Shown: one piece after another, positions 15,902 to 24,472 of the stretch
How positions within the stretch are numbered: position 1 is the stretch's first letter
Layout of the letters: the number at the start of each line of letters is the position of its first letter
Assembly (NCBI RefSeq): GCF_023757625.1
Contig: NZ_JALGBZ010000008.1
Span: 32,467 to 96,466, forward strand
Direction of reading: 5' to 3'
Source of the DNA: Halomonas sp. S3-1-1
Lineage (GTDB): Bacteria; Pseudomonadota; Gammaproteobacteria; Pseudomonadales; Halomonadaceae
DNA length: 64,000 bases
Position numbers and translations under genes: made by a program
The notes under the pieces: model-generated
Database searches by the model: none
Seen by the model: the letters and a program-made list of their open reading frames with translations, nothing else
Told to the model about the DNA's origin: nothing

Positions 15902-17211
15902 TGGAATGGTATTTTGCGCTGGCGTTTCTACTCTCGCTGATTCTTTTCTTCATGGCGGTGGGCACGCCTATCGCGCTGGCATTTTTAGCGGCCAACGTCA
16001 TCGGGGCTTGGCACTTCATGGGCGGGCAGGCGGGCATCGTACAGATGCTCAACAACGGTTTCGGCGCGCTTTCGAGCTTCAACCTGGTGCCGATTCCGCT
16101 GTTTCTCTTGATGGGCGAGCTTTTCTTTCGTACCGGGCTCGGCATGAAGATGTTCAACGCCGTGGATCGGCTGATGGGCAAGGTACCCGGCCGGCTCTCC
16201 TACGTCACCGTGGTGGGCGGTACTGCCTTTTCCACGCTCAGCGGCTCCTCTATGGGATCGACAGCGCTGATGGGCTCGCTTCTAGTACCCGAGATGGAGC
16301 GCCGGGGTTACAAGAAGAAAATGGCGATCGGCCCCATTCTCGGGACCGGGGGGCTGGCGATCATTATTCCCCCATCGGCGCTGGCGGTGCTTCTCGCCAC
16401 GCTTGCCAAGATCGACATTGGCGCGCTGCTCATCGCCGGCATCCTGCCGGGGCTAACCCTGGCCGGTTTTTACATGGCCACCATTTTCATCCAGACCCGG
16501 CGCGATCCTGACGCCGCCCCGGTTTACGAGCTCGAGCCGGTGCCGCTGGCGGCCAAACTCAAGCTGATCGTCACCGATATTCTGCCTATGCTCAGCGTCA
16601 TGGTGATCATCGTGGCGCTCATGCTGATCGGTTTCGCCACGCCGTCGGAGGCGGCGGCCTTCGGTGCGCTCGGGGTCATCATTCTGGGCTTTATCTTTCG
16701 CTGTATGACCTGGGCGGCGTTCACTCAGTCGGTGATTGGGGCACTCAAGGTTACGCTGATGGCGTATCTGATCGTGTTCGGCTCGGCGACCTTTAGCCAA
16801 CTGCTCGGCTTCTCCGGCGCCTCCGGCGGGCTCATTCAGTGGGCCACCAGCTTCGATCTATCGCCCATCCTGATGCTGATGGCGATGTTCGCCGTGCTCT
16901 TGGTGCTGGGCACCTTCATGGAGCAGATCTCGATCATGATGCTGACCGTGCCGATCTTCTTCCCGCTGGCCCAGGCGCTTGGGTTCGATTTGATCTGGTT
17001 CGGCGTGGTCGTGCTGTTGGCGCTGGAGATCAGCTTCTCCACGCCGCCGCTGGGGCTTTTGCTCTTCGTCATGAAGGGCGTGGCACCGCCGGGTACCACC
17101 ATGCGAGAAATCTACTCCGCCGCCATCCCCTATATCCTCTGCTCGATGCTACTGGTGGCGCTGCTGGTCATCTTTCCGAGCCTGGCCACCTGGCTGCCTC
17201 GGATGCTGTGA
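15898..17211 (+). CDS. dctM: TRAP transporter large permease subunit (DctM family)
   Basis: A 437-residue permease with about 12 hydrophobic helices. It has typical segments: FFMAVGTPIALAFL near the N-terminus, IPLFLLMGELFFRTG, GTAFSTLSGSSMGSTALMG, GTGGLAIIIPPSALAV, and the late STPPLGLLLFVMKGVAPPGT. It uses a sodium gradient to move the ligand released by DctP, which suits a halophile. The start is the first of two adjacent ATG codons overlapping the dctQ stop. It is the last gene of the plus-strand catabolic operon, closed by a strong terminator. Confidence 0.94.
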   Translation: MMEWYFALAFLLSLILFFMAVGTPIALAFLAANVIGAWHFMGGQAGIVQMLNNGFGALSSFNLVPIPLFLLMGELFFRTGLGMKMFNAVDRLMGKVPGRLSYVTVVGGTAFSTLSGSSMGSTALMGSLLVPEMERRGYKKKMAIGPILGTGGLAIIIPPSALAVLLATLAKIDIGALLIAGILPGLTLAGFYMATIFIQTRRDPDAAPVYELEPVPLAAKLKLIVTDILPMLSVMVIIVALMLIGFATPSEAAAFGALGVIILGFIFRCMTWAAFTQSVIGALKVTLMAYLIVFGSATFSQLLGFSGASGGLIQWATSFDLSPILMLMAMFAVLLVLGTFMEQISIMMLTVPIFFPLAQALGFDLIWFGVVVLLALEISFSTPPLGLLLFVMKGVAPPGTTMREIYSAAIPYILCSMLLVALLVIFPSLATWLPRML

Positions 17212-17226
17212 GCGAAGCGAAACGTT

Positions 17227-17254
17227 AAAGAGAGGCGCCAGCCTCTCTTTTTTT
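17227..17254 (+). terminator. Rho-independent terminator after dctM
   Basis: A 10-bp stem, AAAGAGAGGC (17227-17236) with GCCTCTCTTT (17241-17250) and a 4-nt loop, runs into a seven-T tract. It lies between convergent dctM and the LysR gene and may serve both directions. Confidence 0.92.
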
Positions 17255-17266
17255 ATGGTGGCGTCT

Positions 17267-18229
17267 TTATCGTTGATCGTATGGCGGTGTTTCGTCAGCT
17301 ATGCGCTCCTGCCAGCGATCCCAGGGCGGTACGTCGCCCAGCTCTTCGAACAGGTGCTCCAGAAAGGCGCTAACCTTGGGCGCGGTCAGGCGTCGCTGGC
17401 CGTACAGGACGTGGATGTCGCGCCGGGTAGGGGCCACTTCGCCACGCCACGCTTGCAGCACGGGAATCAGCGCTCGACGGGCGAGCTCGTCGGCGATCAG
17501 CCAGGTGGGGAACATCACCAGCCCCTGGCCCATCAGCGCCGCTTGCAGCAGGCTCTCGGCGCTATTGCTGTAAAGCGAGCCTTCGACCTTGCAGATTAGA
17601 GGGCTGCTGGCCTCCGGTTGCTCGAAGTACCAGCGCTGGCGCCCCATTTCACCCTGGTAGAGCAGGCAGTCGTGCTGGCAAAGCGCTTCGGGCGTCTGCG
17701 GCGCGCCGTGGCGTTCAAGGTAGGCAGGGGCGGCGGCCACCACGTAGTTCATGGGCGCCAAGCGCCTTGCCACCAGCGTGGTGTCCGAAAGCTCGCCGAC
17801 CCGAAAGGTAATGTCGATACTCTCCTTGACCGGGTCGGTCAGCTGATCGGTCAGCATCAGCTGTGCCTTGATGGCGGGGTAGCGGCGCTGAAAACGGTGT
17901 AGGATCGGCACGATCTGGCGCTGGCCGAAGGCGACCGGCGCATTGATGCGCAAAAGCCCGGAAGGCTCGCTGCCCGGCGCCTGCAGCGCCTCCGTTGCCA
18001 AGTCGAGCTGACCAAGGATTTCGCGGATATCGCGGTAATAACGCTCACCGGCTTCGGTCAGGGTTACCGCCCGAGTGTGGCGGTAAAGAAGCTGCTGGCC
18101 AAGCGACTCTTCCAGCGCCGTAATTTGACGTGAGATGGACGATACCGCGCGGTGAAAGTGGTGGGCGGTCGCCGTGAAGCTGCCGGTGGCGGCAACGCGT
18201 TCGAACACGCGTAGAGCGTTGAGATCCAT
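17267..18229 (-). CDS. LysR-family transcriptional regulator
   Basis: A 320-residue LysR regulator (somewhat longer than usual at the C-terminus). The helix-turn-helix is in residues 1-60, with LNALRVFERVAATGSFTATAHHFHRAVSSIS, and the effector domain from about residue 90 includes LLRINAPVAFG and MFPTWLIADELARRALIPVL. It belongs to the CrgA/DsdC-like group with the RVGELSDTTLVARRL segment. It is divergent from the PRISE-type reductase gene, and a LysR-type box lies just upstream of its own start, so it probably controls that gene and itself. The inducer is unknown. Confidence 0.92.
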   Translation of the reverse strand: MDLNALRVFERVAATGSFTATAHHFHRAVSSISRQITALEESLGQQLLYRHTRAVTLTEAGERYYRDIREILGQLDLATEALQAPGSEPSGLLRINAPVAFGQRQIVPILHRFQRRYPAIKAQLMLTDQLTDPVKESIDITFRVGELSDTTLVARRLAPMNYVVAAAPAYLERHGAPQTPEALCQHDCLLYQGEMGRQRWYFEQPEASSPLICKVEGSLYSNSAESLLQAALMGQGLVMFPTWLIADELARRALIPVLQAWRGEVAPTRRDIHVLYGQRRLTAPKVSAFLEHLFEELGDVPPWDRWQERIADETPPYDQR

Positions 18230-18233
18230 CGGG

Positions 18234-18248
18234 TTGCACCTGATGCAA
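18234..18248. promoter_or_regulatory. LysR-type binding box (T-N11-A dyad)
   Basis: TTGCA-CCTGA-TGCAA, a 5-5-5 inverted repeat containing the T-N11-A pattern, lies 5 bp before the LysR start codon. A second weaker dyad with ATTG/CAAT ends follows at about 18270-18280. The position fits autoregulation plus activation of the divergent gene. Confidence 0.6.
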
Positions 18249-18376
18249 TAAATATTTGCGATTTTTCCAATTGTAGCAATTAACGTCTCTTACCAGAATG
18301 AATGTCATCGCTCGCCGTGAAAAGGTCACAAGGCCTCGAGAAAAGCGGGCAGTACACGTTCATCGAAGGAGGCATC

Positions 18377-19435
18377 ATGCGTAAAGGTAATGCGCTCGTA
18401 GTAGGCGCCACCGGCATCACCGGCGGCAATCTGGCAAGCTATCTCAACGCCAGCGGCTGGACCGTTTACGGGCTGTCGCGTCGTGCGACCGAGCAAAGCG
18501 GTGTCATTCCCGTCACCGCCGATCTGCTCGACCGCGAGGCGACTGACAAGGCGCTGGCCGACCTGCCCATCACCCACGTGTTCTACTGCACCTGGATCAA
18601 GTGGGACAGCGAAAAGGAGAACGTCAAGGCTAACGGCGCCATGATGCAGAACCTGCTCGACGCCTTGCAGGACAGAAAGATCCAGCACGTCTCGCTGGTT
18701 ACCGGCACCAAGCAGTACCTGGGCTCTTTCGAGAGCTATGGCAGCGGTAAGGTGGAGACGCCGTTTCGCGAGTCCGCACCGCGCGTGCCTGGTGACAACT
18801 TCTACTATGCCTTGGAAGATACGATGTTCGCCGCCGCCGAGCGCGACGGATTTAGCTGGAACGTGCACCGCCCGCACACGGTGATCGGCTATGCGGTGGG
18901 TAATGCCATGAACATGGGCACGACGCTGGCCGTTTACGCCTCAATCTGCAAGGAAACCGGCCAGCCGTTCACCTTCCCGGGTTCGCAAACCCAGTGGAAC
19001 GCGCTGACCGATTTGACCGACTCGCTGGTACTGGCGCGCCAGATGGAGTGGGCGGCCACGACGCCGGGCGCGCACAACGAGGCGTTCAACACCGTCAACG
19101 GCGATATCTTCCGCTGGCGCCGGATGTGGCAGGAAATCGGCGAGTTCTTCGAGCTGGAGGTCGCCGAATGCCCCGCCACGCCGCAGCCGCTGGAAGAGCA
19201 GATGAAGGATAGCGCCGGTGTCTGGCAGCAGATCGCCGAGAAGCACGATCTGGCCGAGCCGGATGTCGCCAAGCTGGCTTCCTGGTGGCACTCCGATGCC
19301 GACCTTGGCCGCGAGCAGGAGTGCGTCAACGACGTGACCAAGATGCGCGATTTCGGCTTCGACCACTTCCGCGAAACCCGCGCCGCGTTTTTCGATCTGT
19401 TCACTCGCCTGCGGGCTGAGCGTCTCATTCCTTGA
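18377..19435 (+). CDS. PRISE-like NAD(P)-dependent short-chain reductase
   Basis: A protein of 352 residues of the atypical SDR group that includes plant progesterone 5-beta-reductase and iridoid synthase (PRISE). The cofactor motif GATGITGGNLA is at the N-terminus, and VFYCTWIKWDSEKEN and NFYYALED are family hallmarks; the tyrosine in the last motif stands where the SDR catalytic Tyr is expected. These enzymes reduce C=C bonds conjugated to carbonyls. I chose the ATG at 18377 with AAGGAGG just before it; the open frame upstream gives 25 residues without homology. It is divergent from LysR. A role in reducing an enone-type intermediate or by-product of the island's pathway is possible but unproven. 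Confidence 0.85.
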   Translation: MRKGNALVVGATGITGGNLASYLNASGWTVYGLSRRATEQSGVIPVTADLLDREATDKALADLPITHVFYCTWIKWDSEKENVKANGAMMQNLLDALQDRKIQHVSLVTGTKQYLGSFESYGSGKVETPFRESAPRVPGDNFYYALEDTMFAAAERDGFSWNVHRPHTVIGYAVGNAMNMGTTLAVYASICKETGQPFTFPGSQTQWNALTDLTDSLVLARQMEWAATTPGAHNEAFNTVNGDIFRWRRMWQEIGEFFELEVAECPATPQPLEEQMKDSAGVWQQIAEKHDLAEPDVAKLASWWHSDADLGREQECVNDVTKMRDFGFDHFRETRAAFFDLFTRLRAERLIP

Positions 19436-19455
19436 GACGTGTTTAGTGAATAAGC

Positions 19456-19480
19456 AAGGGGGCCTAATGGCCCCCTTTTT
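19456..19480 (+). terminator. Rho-independent terminator after the PRISE-like reductase
   Basis: A 9-bp stem, AAGGGGGCC (19456-19464) and GGCCCCCTT (19469-19477), with loop TAAT and a T run to 19480. It lies 20 bp past the stop codon, between convergent genes. Confidence 0.92.
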
Positions 19481-19573
19481 AGTGCGTTCATTTCCGCTTT
19501 AAGCAACGACTAATCTTGTCGGCGCTGTGCAACGAGCATCACGTATCGATCACCATATTGTCTGATCGAAAGG

Positions 19574-21718
19574 TTACTGCCACAGGGTGTCGTATTGCTG
19601 CCAATAGCGATCCAAGTCGCGCTCCTGGGTGATGGTGTAAAGGTCGTACCGGCGGCTCAAACGTGCGCCGCCGTCGCGGGTGAGCGGCTGCCACCTAAGC
19701 GTCGTGCTATTGCGGCTAGAGAAGGTAAAAAACGCATCCAGCGGAATGGTGAGATAGAGGCCCTTGTCGAAGCTGCCCTCGCCAAAATCATCGCCGGCAT
19801 CGGTCAGGGTGCCAAAGGCGCCCAGGCGAACGCCGGAGTCGAACTCGCGGGAAAGATCCAGCGTGGCGCCAATGTCACCGGCCAGGTAACGACCCACGCT
19901 CAGTTTGGCCAGCACGTCTTCCACGCCGGTTTCCACATAGGCGTTGATGTGGCCTGTCCAAACGCTGTAATCACGTAGGTCGAATCGCTGGTCGAAGTCG
20001 CGTTGGCGCACCCAGTTGATGTCCGCGCCGAGCGCCCAGGGGGCGTCGAACTCGCGGTACAGCCACTCGGCACCGACGCCGGCGTACATCATTTCCAGTA
20101 TCCCCCCATAGCCCATGGCGTATACGTTATCGCTCACCTTGGCCGTGCGCGTGTACTGCAGGTTCTCGATACCGAAGGGCGACTCCGACAGGTAATCCCC
20201 TACAAATGTACGCACCCTGGGGAGCCGAGAGTTGGCAATATATTCGTAGTTGCCCAGGTTATCCGCCACTGTCCAGGCCATGCTGCCGGAGAACCAGCCG
20301 TTGGGGTCGGTTTGATACTCGGCGCTGAGCTGGGCTTTTAGACGGTAAAGGTAGCCATCCGGGCCGCCGAAGTTTTGATCGAGCCGGGGTCCCAACTGCC
20401 AGTTGAAGCGCTGAGCCGGCGCTTGATGCAGCGTCTCGCCGGCACTATTTTCTAATCTGGCATGGGTATAAATGCCGTATCGATAGGCGTACTCATGATC
20501 GGCCGAGGTTGTTGCCTGTACGAACTGCTCACGGTCATGAACGCTTTCGCGCAGCGGCAAGCCTCGCTCCTCCCAGTCAAAGCGGAACGTTTCGATCTCG
20601 TCATCGGCCTGGGCGTTCAGGATGCGGTTCGCGCGGCCCTCGCTTTGGGCCAGAGAGCGAAAGCGCCCGGGCCTGGCGGTAACGGTTAGGCTATCGCCCT
20701 GGCGGGAGATGCGCTCCACCTGCATGCCGGCATTTTCGTTTAGTCGTTGGCTGGCCGCGGCCCAGCTTGCCTGCGGCGCGGCGTCCAGCGGCTGTGGAGG
20801 TGGGTCGTTTTTTAACTGGTCAAGCCCGTTGAGGTCGAGGTTGAAAGTGATGCCCGCCATGGCCGTATTGCCGCGCTGCCACCCGGTATGTAGCTCCACA
20901 TTGTCGCTAATGGCCAAGCGCGCCCCCACGTTGAAGCGGCTATCCTGAACCTGATCATTGTCCTGAGGTTCATTGGAGTAATCGTTGCCTTCGTACTCGA
21001 GCTGCAGGATCAAGGGATCCCAGGGTGTCTGGTACTCTACACCGCCGAAAACCGCCGCGGGCCCCGCAAAGTACTGGCCGAAATTGAGCTCGCCGCCGCC
21101 TGAGCCGCTGTTGGCCGAACGATTATCGAAGCGATCCGCCAGCCAGCCAAAGGGAGAGTCGATATCGCTTGCGGCCCCCAGGTAGCCCCAGCCCAGTCCT
21201 GCGGTGAAATCGAAATTACCCCAGCGTTTACTGGCGGCCACATATTCGGCGCCAAACAGCGTGGTACCGCCTATATCGCGTGCGCCCACGGCCAGCTGTG
21301 GCCAGTAGCGGGTTTCTTCCAATAGTCTCAGTTTGGCATCGAAACCCTTATCCAGGTTGCGGTCATACAGCGGGCCTGGCCGGTTCTCAACGGAGACGTA
21401 GCGAAAACCGCCTTCGAACCAGCGGGTGGGTTGGACAAACACGTTATAGCGTCGATAGGGTTCGGTGCGGCTAGCGCTCACCGACATTTCACCTAGCGGG
21501 TTCATGCGCGCGGTGGGCGTTTGCATAATGCCCACACCGCCGAAATCGCTTTGACCATGGCCCAGCTGCCCGGCCAGGCCATCGGCGGCGGCCACGTTGG
21601 GCAAAAAGAAAGCGACCAGCGTGATGCGCGCCAATACAGGTGGTTTTGGCGCAGGTAAGTAACCGCGAAAGAAAGAGGGAGCCAAAAAGTGAACTAGGGA
21701 GCGTGCCATTGAGTACAT
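19574..21718 (-). CDS. yjbH: YjbH-family outer-membrane exopolysaccharide protein
   Basis: A 714-residue protein with an N-terminal hydrophobic export segment (about residues 28-45, ending in AAADG) and the YjbH/GfcD domain: GGVGIMQTPTARMNPLGEMSVS near the start, then many alternating strands typical of an outer-membrane barrel, ending with an aromatic C-terminal region. YjbH acts in exopolysaccharide export or assembly; its exact function is not known. It overlaps yjbG by 25 bp. Two in-frame ATGs (21718 and 21709) are possible starts; neither has a strong ribosome site, in keeping with coupling to yjbG. It is the last gene of the yjbEFGH operon. Confidence 0.88.
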   Translation of the reverse strand: MYSMARSLVHFLAPSFFRGYLPAPKPPVLARITLVAFFLPNVAAADGLAGQLGHGQSDFGGVGIMQTPTARMNPLGEMSVSASRTEPYRRYNVFVQPTRWFEGGFRYVSVENRPGPLYDRNLDKGFDAKLRLLEETRYWPQLAVGARDIGGTTLFGAEYVAASKRWGNFDFTAGLGWGYLGAASDIDSPFGWLADRFDNRSANSGSGGGELNFGQYFAGPAAVFGGVEYQTPWDPLILQLEYEGNDYSNEPQDNDQVQDSRFNVGARLAISDNVELHTGWQRGNTAMAGITFNLDLNGLDQLKNDPPPQPLDAAPQASWAAASQRLNENAGMQVERISRQGDSLTVTARPGRFRSLAQSEGRANRILNAQADDEIETFRFDWEERGLPLRESVHDREQFVQATTSADHEYAYRYGIYTHARLENSAGETLHQAPAQRFNWQLGPRLDQNFGGPDGYLYRLKAQLSAEYQTDPNGWFSGSMAWTVADNLGNYEYIANSRLPRVRTFVGDYLSESPFGIENLQYTRTAKVSDNVYAMGYGGILEMMYAGVGAEWLYREFDAPWALGADINWVRQRDFDQRFDLRDYSVWTGHINAYVETGVEDVLAKLSVGRYLAGDIGATLDLSREFDSGVRLGAFGTLTDAGDDFGEGSFDKGLYLTIPLDAFFTFSSRNSTTLRWQPLTRDGGARLSRRYDLYTITQERDLDRYWQQYDTLWQ

Positions 21719-22524
21719 TGATCGCCAGGGAGTTGAGCGGCCAACACGCCTGGCAGCCGCTGATTGATGATATCCGGTTCTTCCGTCGTGCCGGGAAAGG
21801 CAAACGCACCCATCAGCCCTTGCCGATTAGGCAGCTCGATGAGCAAGCGGCTGCCGGGGGCAAGAGGTGTTGCCTCGTGGTTCCAGGCCGCAATGCCTCG
21901 TCGTAATACATTGCCTTGGGGCGTTATCAGATACGCATGGTCAACGTTCTTGAACGCGTGTTCTGGCAGCGCTTTTTTAATATCGTCGATCGTCATGTTG
22001 GGTCGCCAAGCGGTTCGATTAACCCCTTGTAGACCCCAGACCTCGACCCAATCAGGAATATCGCAGACGCCCCAATAGGCCACGTTTTCCAGCAGCGGCG
22101 CCTCGCGCAGATGAGTGCCCAATGCCAGTAAGTCCAGCCGCTGAGGGCTTCGCACCGCCTCATTTTCCAAACTGCGTAGTGCTTCCTGCCACTTCAAAAG
22201 CGCCTGAGCGTAAATCGTATTACCTGTCACTTGGGCACTTATTACTAACGTGCCCAGCTCTTCGGTCAAGTAGCGCCGCTGTTGTGGTTGGCGCTGCTGG
22301 TCGGGGAGCAGGAGAGCATAGGCATGGCTCCAACTGATGGGCGTCGCCTGTTGAGAGAGTGTTTCCAGCCAAGCATCGGCCAACGTGCGCTCGCTCGGTT
22401 CGGTGGCGTGGCTCGCTTGCGTCATGCCTGACACAAGAGCGCCCGCCAGCAGCGCCTTGATCACCAGACGTTTAGCGTAAAAAAAGTGCGCTCGAGTAGT
22501 GGCGCGATCAATCGTGGTTCTCAT
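21694..22524 (-). CDS. yjbG: YjbG/GfcC-family periplasmic exopolysaccharide protein
   Basis: A 276-residue exported protein. After a basic N-terminus, a hydrophobic signal helix (about residues 22-38) ends with an ASHA cleavage site. The body matches the GfcC/YjbG family: WSHAYALLLPDQQRQPQQRRYL and VEVWGLQGVNRTAWRPNMTI, followed by a C-terminal RLLIELPNRQGLMGAFAFPG strand region. GfcC-type proteins have two beta-grasp domains and act in the periplasm on capsule or exopolysaccharide export. It lies between yjbF and yjbH in the four-gene operon. Confidence 0.88.
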   Translation of the reverse strand: MRTTIDRATTRAHFFYAKRLVIKALLAGALVSGMTQASHATEPSERTLADAWLETLSQQATPISWSHAYALLLPDQQRQPQQRRYLTEELGTLVISAQVTGNTIYAQALLKWQEALRSLENEAVRSPQRLDLLALGTHLREAPLLENVAYWGVCDIPDWVEVWGLQGVNRTAWRPNMTIDDIKKALPEHAFKNVDHAYLITPQGNVLRRGIAAWNHEATPLAPGSRLLIELPNRQGLMGAFAFPGTTEEPDIINQRLPGVLAAQLPGDQCTQWHAP

Positions 22525-22589
22525 GGTTCTCGCTTAAAGCAGCACGGGCAGTTGGACGGGGCGATGACTATCAGCGCCGTAGTGGCGAA

Positions 22590-23264
22590 TTAGCTATCCC
22601 ACCAGGGGCGAGCCACTTGCCATTTGATGTCAGGGCCACCGGGCCAGGCTAATTCATCCACTTCCCACAGCCTTTGTGTCGCGGGGTCTTTCCACCACTG
22701 AGCCCTGGTCGTTCGGCCGTTATCCCAGGTATACGTGACGTCGCAGGGCTGAAGCAGCAGCTCGGTCAACAATAGCGCACGTGCTCGAGGTGCTTTGCAC
22801 GTCATATGCCCCTCAGCGCGATGAGCATGGCTGAGCCCATCGGTATCGACCCAGTGGCGTTCTATCCAGAAGCGGGGTTGCGAACGCTGCCAGGGCAGTT
22901 CGCCGGCCGCGGCAAGAGAATCAGCAGTGGCCGAGCGGTCAAGATAATAGCGCGTGGTCAACAAGTCTCCCTCTGGAGTGGACACTGCATGTAAACCACC
23001 ACTTTCCAGGCTTAAAAAGCCACGTTGGTAGGGCCAGTGCGTTTGCGTACCGGTTTGAGCGCCCAATACCAGCAGGCCGCGCTGGGTAGAGCCATCGAAC
23101 GCTAAAGAGGCATACGGTATCCTGTCTGCCTGAGAAGCCGTTGCCCGGCCCTTGCTCGGATCCAGTGCCACGATGGCTTGGCCTATAGGAGAACTTTCGA
23201 GCACACTACAGCCTGCTATCGCTACTAAACTGATGGCGCCCGTCACCGTCTTGAGCGCTTGCAT
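22590..23264 (-). CDS. yjbF: YjbF/GfcB-family exopolysaccharide lipoprotein
   Basis: A 224-residue lipoprotein. The lipobox VAIAGC places the acylated Cys at residue 19. The mature domain matches YjbF: RIPYASLAFDG near its start and WQRSQPRFWIERHWV, with PCDVTYTW and a closing RLWEVDELAWPG. The frame continues 43 codons upstream with basic non-signal sequence, so the ATG complementary to 23262-23264 is chosen because the signal peptide begins there. It probably sits in the outer membrane and works with YjbG and YjbH. Confidence 0.87.
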   Translation of the reverse strand: MQALKTVTGAISLVAIAGCSVLESSPIGQAIVALDPSKGRATASQADRIPYASLAFDGSTQRGLLVLGAQTGTQTHWPYQRGFLSLESGGLHAVSTPEGDLLTTRYYLDRSATADSLAAAGELPWQRSQPRFWIERHWVDTDGLSHAHRAEGHMTCKAPRARALLLTELLLQPCDVTYTWDNGRTTRAQWWKDPATQRLWEVDELAWPGGPDIKWQVARPWWDS

Positions 23265-23401
23265 ACGGCTTTTTCTTTCGCCATTGAAAACACGAGTGAA
23301 AAACGGGGAAGCAGGACGCATAAAAGCCGCTAAAAAGCGGCTCTTGCACATCTCGATGTCGCGATTAGCCCGGCGCGATTTTATGTATTTCAAGCGTAGC
23401 C

Positions 23402-23770
23402 TCAGCGCGTTCCGGTCGTACCCGTTGTACCGCTGGTGCCACTCGTACCGCTGGCGCCGGATGACTCTGCGGCGATACCGGCTGCCACCTGGGAGGGCGT
23501 GCTGGTGGTCAAGGTGGTCGCACTGGTGTTCAACGCGCCAGACAAACCGCCCGGTGCGGCGCCTCCTGCCGTAACGCCTGCGCTAGCCGACGTGGTGGTT
23601 GTGCTCTGGCCGGCAGCGCTAGAGCTTGAGGCGTTGCTAGCTGGGGCAGAGCCGCCAGGCTCGACACCGCTTTCGATCGATGTTGCGCTATCAGGCGTTG
23701 TTTGCGCCGAGGCTAGCGAAGCGACGAGCACGCCTCCTGCGACCAATAAAATCAATGCTTTTTTTAACAT
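23402..23770 (-). CDS. yjbE: YjbE/GfcA-like secreted Ser/Thr/Ala/Gly-rich protein
   Basis: A protein of 122 residues. The signal peptide MLKKALILLVAGGVLVASLASAQ is clear; the rest is low-complexity Ser/Thr/Ala/Gly sequence ending in GTSGTSGTTGTTGTR, a tripeptide-like tail. E. coli YjbE and GfcA have the same make-up. The start ATG (complement 23768-23770) has GGAG before it; the longer frame upstream is not signal-like. It is the first gene of yjbEFGH. Its function is unknown; the threonine-rich region may be modified or interact with polymer. Confidence 0.78.
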   Translation of the reverse strand: MLKKALILLVAGGVLVASLASAQTTPDSATSIESGVEPGGSAPASNASSSSAAGQSTTTTSASAGVTAGGAAPGGLSGALNTSATTLTTSTPSQVAAGIAAESSGASGTSGTSGTTGTTGTR

Positions 23771-24472
23771 TGCTCTATCTCCAGATAAAGTGAGTAGCCG
23801 CCATTTTGGCTTATAAAGCATGCAGGTATTGTGTTGCTCATGCGAGTATCGGAAGCCTGATCCAGTCATGAGAAGCGGCGGCCACCGATTTGGATTGAAT
23901 GGTAACCCGTAAATATCCTGGAGAATAGATCCAGGCTAACATTCAAGTCTTTTATTGGTAAGTCTAAATAATGATTCATTCGTTTAAGAAAATGAAGCTC
24001 AGTATTTAATTAGAAAAATGTGTTGAACTTTAAAAAAAGCTGAATTCTTCTATAAGCTTTCTTTGCTTAAAAAAAGTTATAAGCGTTAAGTGAATATGTA
24101 ATAAAAGAGTGTTATTAACCATAGCTACCATAGCTGTAGTTGAGCCTTGCCTGGAGTGAGAAAACAGTATGTTATGGCTGACAAGAAGGAAGAGTGCGGT
24201 TCAAGGCGGTTTTTGAGTCGTTTCTGTACAGACTGGAAGATTCCCACTAAACGTTTTTCATTCGTAATGCGTTATTGGTAGTGGTCAGATTGTGCAGGCT
24301 AGTCCCGCTGGAGTGATGCACCAGGTGGTGGCGCGTTTTAGAGATATAGCGGCTGGTTTAGCACAACATATTTAGGTAGCATTGCCGCTCATTTAACCGC
24401 GTATTTCAAAGTATTCAAGGTATCTGCTGGCGCCAGCCGTGCAGGTGGATTTTTTTACATCGAGTAAAACGG
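23771..24472. other. 702-bp AT-rich divergent promoter region
   Basis: No gene is visible. The segment separates the divergent yjbEFGH and wza operons and must hold both promoters. From about 23940 to 24130 it is very AT-rich. A short dyad, AGCTA-CCA-TAGCT, lies near 24123-24135 inside a CATAGCT direct repeat. I could not fix -35/-10 boxes with confidence. A GGTAGCAT at about 24375-24382 resembles the end of an ops/JUMPstart element but lacks its GGC start. Confidence 0.7.

Noticed and set aside
24375..24382. ops-like GGTAGCAT upstream of wza
   Set aside because: The position is right but the first three bases of the element and the downstream part do not match, so I do not call RfaH control.
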